DNA of 17,508 bases from Fragilaria crotonensis (lineage: Eukaryota; Bacillariophyta; Fragilariophyceae; Fragilariales; Fragilariaceae): positions 1 through 17,508 of the forward strand of contig JAKSYS010000855.1 of NCBI GenBank assembly GCA_022925895.1, written 5' to 3'. This document shows positions 7,051 through 16,979 of this stretch, piece after piece (position 1 is the first letter of the stretch; each line of letters begins with the position of its first letter). The position numbers and the translations under genes were made by a program. The notes under the pieces were generated by a model. That model had not been told where the DNA came from, ran no database searches, and was given only the letters and a program-made list of their open reading frames with translations.

Positions 7051-9570
7051 TCAGTTTGGAAGCAAGGTTTGTGCTTGCCTCTTGAGCATCTGGATTATTT
7101 AACTGCACAACTCGAGATGTCTTTTCATGGATTTGGTGGTGGCTCGGCACGAATGACCGAATTGGTTGAACCATCAATGTTTCACTGCGTTTACAGCAAT
7201 GATACTATCTACTATTCCCTTACATCATTGAAAGGTTTCACCAATGCTTCACGACGAAAGTGTAAACAAGTTGAACGCAAGCTTCCACCAATTATCTCCC
7301 GATATTTTTTGTTGTTTCGATCCCTGATCCAAAACAGTGGAAGCTTTTTCTCAGATGAAGACTCTCAATCATTAATCTTTCCAAGGCGAGTCAATCGATC
7401 AGATTTTGGACCATCTCATGTGATTCGGGATCTCTTCAACTTGTCGTCATTACCAGACATGACACAGGTTCGTCAGTTCTGGGCTTGCGTCTCAAATTTT
7501 GTTACTGGTGGTGAGCAACACAAGTACTTGTGCTCAAGCACCATCGGAGCATCAAAATGGGTCATTCAACATTTACTCATGCATCTACCTATTCCAGTGA
7601 ACGAGTCGGTTCAGAAGAGGCCCACTTCAATGCCTATCACTTTGCTTTAGGAGATACATCATATGGATTCTCGAGATGTCAGAATATTTTATCCTTGGCT
7701 AATCTGCGGTCGGCAATGCAACTCCGATATCCAACTTCCTCAACACCAGAGGGTCACAACTACCTTTCCTTGCAACAAAAAGAGTTGGTTGAGTTTGGGT
7801 ATGGTATGACCTTCACCAAGCCACAGCATTGCGTTGCTCTACTAGCTCCTGGTGAGGGGAAGTCAGAATGCTACATAATCCCAACCATTGCTCAAGGCCT
7901 CGCAAACCAAAGTACGAAGACCATCATCCATGTTTCTCCGTATCGCTTCCTGGCCGAATATCAGTTCGCCACATGTTCAGCAGCCTTTAAGAAGCTTGGA
8001 CTCGATTCCAACATGCGTGTTTTCACCGGGCAAGACATCACTTCTGATGGTGTGTTGCCGAAGGACTCTACACGAAAGAACGTCTTCCGAGTTTACTGTT
8101 TTTAAACCTTGATGCCTTAAACAACTTGTTCCATTACTTCGGGGAAGTTTTCAAGTCGTGGTTGGATGTCGTCGACAAAATTGTAATAGACGAAGCGCAC
8201 ACCATCCTTTCCGAGACATGTTTCCGAGACAAGTACAAGGTATATTCCAAACTTCCAAGTTTGGGTATTCCCATTGTCATGTTGAGTGGATCAATGCCTA
8301 CGTTTGCAGTTTCTAAATTCACAAAGCAACTAGGATTGTCCAACGCTGATGACATGAGTGATGTCAAAGTTATTCTTGGGAATCATGTTGTCGGAAAGTT
8401 TCCAAGCGGATTTAAGATAAAGGTAGCGGTTTCGTCTCTGTACGTAAACCTCGCTGCCCGATTCGTCCAGAAAAAGATGGACTCAGGTGGAGGACTATCA
8501 GGTCCACGTTGTGCTGCTCACGTTGTTGTTGCCGAGAAGAAGGACGGCAGGACTTTATTCGAGCAGCTTTCCACCACCGGTATAAATGCAAGTTTGTTTC
8601 TTCTGATTCCACTCACAAGGAAGTGAAAGAAACCGCCGAAGCATGGAGCAATGGAAAGTTAGACATCCTCATATCAACAACCATGGGCTTGGTCGGCAAT
8701 GAAAATCCATACTGCAGATATTTGGTTTGTGGGATATCTGTATGATTCCATGCAGATTGTGCAAGCGTTCGGTCGATTGCGAAACTACATGCGAACCTCT
8801 TTTGGTCAAGTGTTATTCGCGGTTCCCGACAAATTGTCCGATCACCGAACTAAGGATGATGAACATCACACTCGGCTTTTGAATGAGAACTTTATTTCTT
8901 CAAAAGACCATTGCAACTTCAAAGCGGTTATGACATCGAGTGGAGTTCATGATTGGTTATCTGACACCTCCCAAGGACAGAGGGTTGTGCGATCAAGATT
9001 TTGTCGGCTTCGTTTGGGAGAGAAGCGTTAGACAATTGTGGAGCCTGCCACTTTGTCGCAACATTCCGTTGATGAGTCTCCAAAGCGAGGCAACCAACCG
9101 CATTCATCAAGTCCGAAAGGATGAATGTGCCTCGCGACGCGTCTTACTCCAATTGTCATCGGCCTGTCTTGTGTGTGGAAACCCACGTGTCGAGGAATAC
9201 CTCTTTGAGAGGACCAGGTAGCAAGTCCTTGCCAGAGAACCAACAAGTTTGTTTCCAATGGAAAATGTGTTACGCATGTGGTGTGAGTACACATGATCGC
9301 AAGCTTTGTCCCTTTAAAAAAGATTATTTGAACAACCGAGCATGCTGCGAGTGTTGGGTTTTTAAAGGCGCTGCCGGTTCCACGAAGCACGAAAGCAACA
9401 GCTGCCCAGTTAAGGGCAGACTGCGACGATTACTGTCGCATACCTTCGTCAGAGCAAAAGTGACAGGTACCTTCCAGGCTTACGTTGAACAAATTTACAC
9501 CTCAGAAGCATCATTTTCCAAGTTTTTGGCCTCACAGGAGACAGCATTTATGACACCTGCGTCCCGGTAG
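7048..9570 (+). pseudogene. RecQ-like DEAH helicase with Cys/His-rich tail, interrupted and frameshifted
   Basis: This is the main part of a superfamily 2 helicase-like protein that would use ATP to unwind DNA. The N-terminal part (7048 to about 7555) is of unknown family. It ends in a block MGHSTFTHASTYSSE (about 7557-7601), reminiscent of a degenerate tyrosine-recombinase end seen before some fungal RecQ-like helicases. The helicase core follows: LQQKELVEFGYG near 7773, Walker A APGEGKS (7845-7865), IDEAHT (DEAH at 8189-8200), LSGSMP (8282-8299), TTMGLVGNENP (from 8677), and motif VI QIVQAFGRLR (8753-8782). After it come LSASFGREALDNCGACHF (9001-9054), similar in style to the RecQ zinc region, and more Cys pairs (CYACG, KLCPF, CCECW, NSCPVKG) to the stop at 9568-9570. 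Frame changes lie near 7555, 8095, 8585, 8745, 8985 and 9065. Interrupted upstream by the DIRS element. Confidence 0.75.
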
Positions 9571-9599
9571 ACAGGCATTGTTGTTCAGTCTCTGCCTGT
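9571..9599. repeat. Inverted repeat just after the helicase stop codon
   Basis: ACAGGCA at 9571-9577 pairs with TGCCTGT at 9593-9599 across a 15-nt loop, starting at the base after TAG. It may be fortuitous, or a remnant of a 3' structure of the helicase unit. Confidence 0.4.
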
Positions 9600-9890
9600 T
9601 TATGGCTGCCATTGAGGCCAAATATATTCACCGAAAAATAAGTTGAACTAATGATTGGTTGACAACTACTTTTGCACACTGTTGTTATTACCTCCCACCA
9701 CTGCAGTCTTTAGGTACAACGACAAGCAAAACACATCCTTGTTTTCATAATTGGATGTTCGCGACGAAAGACAGTGTTGATACAATGGGTTGAAAAGACA
9801 CTTTTTTTCGTTCGTAGTTTTCACATCACCCTTCCGTCCGTCGCCCGTCTCTCCGTAGAACTGATACGAATCACCTCGTGTGAATCCACC
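9571..9890 (+). other. Noncoding interval: helicase 3' flank and presumed LINE 5' leader
   Basis: These 320 bp have no supported gene. Directly after the helicase stop is an inverted repeat (9571-9577 with 9593-9599). A T8 tract lies at about 9802-9809. From about 9830 the sequence is pyrimidine-rich and leads to ATG 9891 in a favourable ACCATG context. The ORF1 frame is open back to about 9774, so a more upstream non-ATG or missed start cannot be excluded. The 5' end of the LINE is not visible because its 3' end, and so any target-site duplication, is outside the window. Confidence 0.5.
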
Positions 9891-12758
9891 ATGTCTGAAG
9901 GAGCGGCAGCTCAATCTTCTCCCACCATGGCTTACCTTCCACCCGACGGTGATCCCGTCTTTGGTTTCCTTACCACCAAGTGGATAGAACCTCCAAACCC
10001 CGCCTCGATCCGTCATGAAACAGACGAAGACCGCAAAAGTCGTCTCATGACTGAAGCCACGTACCGCTCCCAAACAAATCCTACGTCCTGGTATCGTTTC
10101 TGCACTTTAGGAAGATATGCAGTGGACGGTCCAACTTTTGAAATGATATGGAATGAATTCGAAGTAGATCCCCTTCGAGCACACTGCCTTATCTGGTATC
10201 ACTACATGTATCACCTAGATAGGAAGTTGGACATTCCAAGCAAACTCGACTCCTGGGCTACTAAACGTTCTCAAGTCTATCTTGCTATCCATGCCACATC
10301 GGTTCTATCGGTTGATACAGTTCAAACCACTTGGAGAGCATTGACACAAGCGCAGTCCATCGCAACCCCGTGGACTACAGTTGGGCACAAACAACGTTCA
10401 GGGCCAAAACAGTCTCAGCAAAAATCAAAGCATGTTCAAATGGTGCTCCCCTTCAAACGCGCTTCAAGCGTACTAGGCGAATTGGCGACTCAACGATCAT
10501 GGAGGAAGGAAAAGAAAACGATTCGACAGCATCTAACAACACTTCAAACAAGGCATCCCCGGTCACTGCCTCACGGGAAGGTAGAGACAACCTTTCCCAA
10601 GCTTCGTCACAGGGAAAATGTCTGCACTGATTCCGAACTTGAATGTTCCTCTCAATGATGGTACCCACAGGATTACTATCCGTTGGAAAACAACAATCGA
10701 GTTTAATAACTCCGCACAGCAAGCCGACGTACTAAACCGTCATATATACGACCTTCTCAACGAACTGTTCAGTGATGATGACGGTTTGTTATACAAATGG
10801 GGAAGAGACGACCTTGATCATTTCAACTCTATTTCCAAAATGACTCCTGAGGAAGTCCGAGCTTTCATATCTCCGACTATTGCAATTATTCCGTCACAAT
10901 CCTTGGTAATTATACCAATCCGGTTCGGCTTCTCGGGCATGACACCATCACACTGGAGAAACAAAAACGTGACAAAAATGACTCTCGATCGTCTCAATCT
11001 AACCCTGTCGACCTCAAATTCTAAGACGACAAGCGGCAAACTCGTCGTCTGCGGGTACATTTTGCTAAAAGCACCCATGACAACCCATCGCATCCGATAT
11101 CTTCAAAGCCTTCGCAGTGTGCTACCAGAGACAACACCCCATTTTGATATACTTCTGCACAGAACAACACCACTGGGACAGAAAATAAATCATCTCGTAG
11201 TACAATGTGGTGAAAAACACGTGCACCCGCTAAGTCAAGCCCTTCTCACCGTTCTCACGGGATACAGATCTCCAGTCTATATACCGAGATTTGCTTTCGC
11301 GGACATGAGTACAGAACAGGCCACAAAGCTCTTTGAAACGCACGACCAATACATCAAAGCGCTTCGGTCAATTTCCCTATTTCCCATGTTGACAAACTTG
11401 GACACGCTGAGGACAGAGCATTTTCCTGATGGCAACACGTTAGTGAGGTCTACTCGAGATTGGGCAACGAGTATTATGTCAATTGACGGTACAGAATCTG
11501 CCAAATGCGACGTGGTTAATGGTGGACTCGATCAAAAGGCATATTTGCTTTTTCCTCCTCAATTCGAAGAAGCTGCTCGACTTGCTTTCGAAGAGTATCG
11601 CCGACGAATCTTTCCCTTCACTCAAAGAGAAGCCCGTTTTCGCGACAGTGTTGGACCACCAAACGTTATCCACGTGAAATCAAAGATTGACGCAAATATA
11701 CAGATCATCGAATCGCTCTCAGCAAACGATTTCTGGAAGAAAGCACTCCATCAGTCACATCACCACAGTCTGAAAACAATTTCCGCTCAGAGATTTCCCA
11801 CGACAGCACCGATACCACCATTGCATCCGCTCAATCGTCCTTGAATCGACCACCGACCCCGCTGGAATCCCTTCGGCATCGGTACAATTCAAACGCGACA
11901 CACTCCTCCAACGAGAACGAAGAAACTACAGCCACCAGCGATACATCTCGATCTCAGGGTTTATCAGGAAATTCTTCGAACGCCGCGCGTTTCAAAGAAT
12001 TGGAGTCAAAGATTACCCGACAACAGAAAGACCTTCATAAGTCAAACAAATACTCCACCGACAAACTTCAACAAATTGAAGATCACCTTCAGTCTAAACT
12101 GGACGAAGTCAAGCACGACGTGTCCATACAATTAACCGCACTGGAAAAGCAATTGATAACGTCAATGCAGCAACAGGTTCACACAGGCGACTCGATGAAA
12201 GCAATCAATGAAAAAATCGAAAGGCTTACCGATGCAGTCGCACTTCTTCTCCGGAAGACATCATCCAGCTCCCCACCGGCACATGATACATCGCATTCTC
12301 ACAGGTCAAACAATGACTACTCATCAACCTTGATTTTAACACAAAATCCAGATGGTGATGAATCGATGAAAACATCGTCAACGGGCTCGTCCGCACAAGA
12401 GGTCATATCATCACCCCAACACAAAAAACAACGACCTTTGCATTCAGAAGGCGACGACCATATTGACGACATGGTGTTCGGTACTCCAGACAGCTCTGAC
12501 CGTAATCCTGAGATCACGAGTCCCAACCTAGACGGAGGTCCTTCTCATTCAACAAGCAATGACGACTCAATCGCCTCATCATCCATATCGCAATCAGCTG
12601 ATCAGTCTCATCTCTTTCCGCCACCTGAAACCATTGCACCAACCATTCCAAATCCACTCGAAGAAAGCTCTCATTCCCCCCATTTGGCTGATATAACCGC
12701 CGACCTGGAAGCACGATACAATTACCCCAATGCTCCAGGCGGTGGGAAAGCCACATGA
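9891..12758 (+). pseudogene. LINE ORF1 protein with coiled coil, frameshifted
   Basis: This is the presumed RNA-binding partner protein of the element; about 950 residues if the frames are one protein. Start ATG 9891 (MSEGAAAQ) was chosen for its ACCATG context. The first part, to about 10330, is Trp/Tyr-rich (TSWYRFCTLGRYAVDGPTF). A Ser/Thr/Asn-rich linker then reads best in a second frame to about 10610 (GKENDSTASNNTSNKASP). A large third-frame block at 10618 to about 11755 contains HRITIRWKTTIEFNN and LVVQCGEKHVHPLSQALLTV. From about 11762 a fourth block (SPQSENNFRSEISHDSTD) leads into a heptad-like coiled coil at about 11988-12260 (FKELESKITRQQKDLHKSN, LQQIEDHLQSKLDEVK). An acidic Ser-rich tail ends at TGA 12756-12758. 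I recognise no CCHC knuckle or RRM. The function is inferred from position. Confidence 0.65.
12755..12758 (+). promoter_or_regulatory. ATGA stop/start overlap between ORF1 and ORF2
   Basis: The ORF1 stop TGA (12756-12758) overlaps ATG (12755-12757) opening the ORF2 frame. Overlaps of this kind are known to allow termination-reinitiation of ORF2 in some non-LTR elements. Here the mechanism is inferred. ORF2 has no other ATG between 12755 and the first endonuclease motif at 12968 that obviously fits better. Confidence 0.6.
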
Positions 12759-12967
12759 GTCACCACACTCAAGCACCCACACCGGAGCCATTAGTTACGG
12801 CTCCTTTTTCCACCCACACCACGGGTGTTTTGCACACACTTCCCACATCACCAATTCTTCTCTTACCATCACACAGGCCAGGGCGCAAACAATGGTCAAA
12901 CCCATTAGATCCTCATCCAGACAAAAGTTACGGTGACAGCATCAGGGAGAAACCGCAGCACAGTCTT

Positions 12968-13790
12968 CGAGTTTTTTTCCAAAACGTGAAAGGCTTCTCT
13001 CACTCCGACGGTTTTGATGATTTCAAGTATTACTTCTCTAGTCTTCAGGCATTCGGTGTTGACATTTCTGGATCCGCTGAAACGAACACAGCATGGCAAC
13101 ATGTTCATCTACAACAAGACGTCCGAAAGATCATTCACAAACGATTTCGACAAAGTAAAATAATTTTTGGGTCGGCTACTCCTGAGTTGATCGTTGCCCC
13201 CTTCCGAAGTTTATCAATCTGGAGGAACAATGACACTAGTACAGGGTCCAATTACATCTAGTGTATACGGCGACACTATCAAGGACGAAACAGGTCTAGG
13301 ACGATGGACAGGCATAACACTCCGAGGACACGGCGACTACCGACTGAGCATCATTACGGCTTATCGGACATGCGGCGGAAATATCAAAACTTCATCTCTT
13401 GGCAGCGTCTTCAGCAGAGAATTTACCTACTTTCGATCACTCGGTATTCAAACCCCAAACCCTCGACGATTGTTCTTTCATCACTTGAGTTCCGTCATTC
13501 AAGACCTACAGGAGAATGGATGCCACATCCTTCTGATGCTTGACGCAAATTCAGATTTGTCTACGGACCATGGCTTTTCTGAATTCGCGGCGCAATGTGA
13601 CCTACACGATCTCCACTACCGTGCTACACCACCGTCAACATATATCGGGTCATCACATCGACGCATTGATTATATATTTGGCTGCAGCGGCCTGTCAAAT
13701 CTCTGCTCACGATCCGGCTCTCTTTCTTATATCGAAGGACCTCAGTCTGATCATCGCGGTCTTTTTGTGGACCTAACGATTCCTTCCTTG
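12968..13790 (+). other. AP endonuclease (exonuclease-endonuclease-phosphatase) domain of ORF2
   Basis: Motifs in order: RVFFQNVKG with Asn at 12983-12985, SAETN with the metal-binding Glu at 13079-13081, GGTMTLV after a frame change near 13220, LMLDANSD with Asp at 13542-13544 and Asn at 13548-13550, SSHRRIDYIF with Asp at 13668-13670, and SDHRGLFVDL with Asp at 13749-13751 and His at 13752-13754. This is the full catalytic set of an APE-type LINE endonuclease. Confidence 0.85.
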
Positions 13791-14709
13791 ATTCCCGCTT
13801 TGCGCATGCAACCAATGTCACCCTCTTCGCATCGCGCCCTACATACCGGGAATCCGAACTAGTTGATGCGTATCTAAAATCCGTTGGCGAGTATTATCAA
13901 AAGCACCGAATGAAGGAACGAATTGACGAACTTTTCCTGAAACACAAAGCCATGGATAAACAAGAAGTACTTCGTCTGTTAATTGGATGGGATAATGACC
14001 AGGGTAGAGCAATGTCCTCGGCGGAAGATAAATTGAGCAAACCACCAAAGAAATGCGTCTGGTCGCCAACGTTAAGGAACACTGCAATGATCCGTAAGTA
14101 TTGGAAACTTCGACTGCGTGAGGCCAACTTCCAGGAATGTTACCTTCCCACCTTCCTACGATGGCAAACACACATTCAAAAGCACGATCCGAGTTTTACA
14201 TTTCCACACTTGCATACATCCTTGTCTCTCCAGGAGATAAGACAACAATTTAATCAGGCGACAAAGCGGTTTCGTAAATCACAGATGGATTCCACTTCGC
14301 TTCGTTTGAAAACGTATGAAGAATTAATGCAGCATTATCTGGACGACAACAACTCGGCGACTCAAAAAGAATCCACACGAAAAGCCAAAGTTATCTTACG
14401 AACACTACAAACAGAGACATGTCGAAAACATTCACCGATCTTCGATTGGCACTCAAACCCAACACAAGTACTCAATCTGGCTTGTCTCACATCATGATTC
14501 CTCATCCACAAACCGACGCTCCCGAGCTCTCTCACAATTCATACACAATCCTTCGCGACACGCCTCCTGAAGAGCTAAGATGGGACACAATAATCGACAG
14601 AGCGGACATCGAAAATCAATTGTTGACCTATAACAAAGAAGCGTTTCGGGCAGCGGCAGCATCGCCATGCGGACACGGGATTATATATGATGCTATCACC
14701 TTTACAAGT

Positions 14710-16215
14710 TTGTCTCCTCGGCAAAACAGCTCCTTGCTGGCATTGTACCACCGGAATGGCACGGTGACGATCAAGTTTTGAAGGAATTCTTAGCGTCCTT
14801 TGCCATACCAGCTTCTGTTCAGAAATCCGAGCCCATCAGTACAATCATTTCGGAAGAAGACGTTACGCGTGGCTTCAAGGGCTGGCGAGAGACTACTACA
14901 ACGTCACCATCCGGTCGACATTTGGGTCACTACAAAGCCCTCATCACCGATAGTATATTTTTGCAATGTTTGACGAAATTCTTGAATATTGTTCTGTTTC
15001 ACGGGATATCAATTCCGCGATGGTGTCATGCAACAAACATTCTACTCGAAAAGGATCCGGGTCGTCCGCATATCAATCGGTTGCGAATCATTCATCTGTT
15101 CGAGGCGGATTTTAATTTCCTGTTGAAGATATTATGGGGATCGAGATTGGTGCATCGAGCAGTCGACTTCGACTTACTGCATGATGGACAGTTCGGATCG
15201 GTTCCCAGAAAACCACGTTGGATCCCATTATGTTAACGCAATTAACAACAGATTTGTCGCGGATCCTAAAAATGAATATGGCGCGCTTCGACAACGACGC
15301 ATCCGCATGTTATGATCGAATTATAGTGGCTTTTGGTATGTTGGCCGCTCGCCGTTGCGGCATGCCAGAAAATGCAGTAAGTACACATGCTTCCGCACTA
15401 CAGTTCATGCGGTACTCAGTGAAGACAATATATGGCATATCTAGGGACACATATTCGGGTAGTGACTTGGCACCTCTCTTGGAACCGGGCAAGGCAGCGG
15501 AGCCTCTCCTCAGTATGGTTATCGCTGGTGGTCCTTCTTCTAAACACCTTGGAGAAGTTAATTCCCGACCGCATCAGTTTTGAATCTCCGACGAGGCAAA
15601 TGCAACATAATCGGCTTGTTGACGCCTACGTCGACGACACATCGTTGGGTCTGACCGATCCGTTTTCAGATTATACGATGGAGGAAATGATTGATCGTCT
15701 GCAAGCTATGGCTCAGACATGGGAACACATTTTATCGTTATCGGGTGGAGCACTCAATTTTAAGAAATGCAGCTGGTATGCGGTATATTGGGAATGGGAT
15801 AAAGGAAGACCACGTATTCGTCCAGTCTCACCTCAGGATCCCTCCATTACACTACAAAATTCCGTGGGAAATCCCTCCCCACAGGCAATTCCGCGAATGT
15901 CACTTGAAGCATCGTCACGTGTTCTTGGAGTTCATCTTTCTCCGTCTGGAGATTTCTCTGAATCTATAAAAGTCTATAAGCGGAAAGCCGACGAGTTTGC
16001 CGCTAGGCTTCACTCTCCTCGAATACGCGCTCCTGAGGCCCGCATCTTTCATCGATCCATATATGTGCCGACAATGCGATATGGTCTGGCAGCTTTGTCC
16101 GCATCGGAAGAAACATTGGCTGGAGTACAATCTCGCGTGCTTGCATCACTTCTTCAAAAAATGAATGTCAGTAAATCCTGCCCACTGCAATCCGTCACGG
16201 TCCTCAGGAATTTGG
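14710..16215 (+). other. Reverse transcriptase domain of ORF2
   Basis: SPSGRHLGHYK begins at 14904, motif A is FDNDASACYDRI with catalytic Asp codons within 15290-15298, GTGQGSGASP is at 15481-15510 in a third frame, and YVDDTSLG is at 15627-15650 with the Asp pair at 15633-15638. Around motif B three reading frames are used within about 60 nt. The segment after motif C (LSGGALNFKKCSWY) fits the usual block following the YxDD box. Confidence 0.88.
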
Positions 16216-16979
16216 CGGATTAGCCCTCTATGATTTACGCACCGAAATTGGAATCGAAAACATCAAATTTTTACGAGATGCAGTGTTTGCAAATTCATCG
16301 GCTGGCAGACTGATTTTGATAAATCTCCAATACCTACAATTAGAAGCAGGCATCGGCGAAGGACTACTTCAACACCCTACGATCCCGGTTCCTTATCTGA
16401 CTCCATCGTGGCTTCTCTCCGTCAGGCAATTTTTGTCTAAGCACAACATGACAATCACATTGACAGATGAACCCACAATCACCAAAGCTAACTCGTCTGA
16501 CCAATTTATAATGCAGCATTCGCATTTGCAAAGGTACAGTATTACCCAACAAAAGGACATTAACCTGGTTCGTATCTATCTGCAGGTGAACACACTTGCT
16601 GACATGACTGACGTCTCTCAACCGAATCGCATCTCCCTTTGCTACCTTGATGGGAATCGACCGCCGGGCTGGGCAGAAACAATGAGATGGCCCCGTCAAG
16701 CTGCTCCATCTTCTTCCCAGAAACGACTATGGAAACGATTTTTTAACATCCTCCTTTCTAAGATACATCCCGTATTGGAAACAGAACCCCATTCAACCGA
16801 CAAACGATTCCGTTCATTCCGTATTCTGCGAATCTTCTCCACCTCCTCACAATCCTGCCACTGCAACGAACATGCCCTTGATGGATTATCTTAAAACATT
16901 ACCCCGTACTCAGCGACGGATGGTGTCCAACGTTGAACAAGTGGCGACGGATGTCCAAGTATGGCGAGCTTTTCGTTCA

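Noticed and set aside
8085-8110. Spliceosomal intron explaining the helicase frame change near 8095
   Set aside because: No plausible GT...AG pair of intron size fits between the two readable frames; the change is only a base or two. The same holds at the other breaks I inspected.
9571-9599. Rho-independent terminator after the helicase stop
   Set aside because: The stem is only 7 bp with a 15-nt loop and no following T tract, and the context is eukaryotic. Kept only as an inverted repeat.
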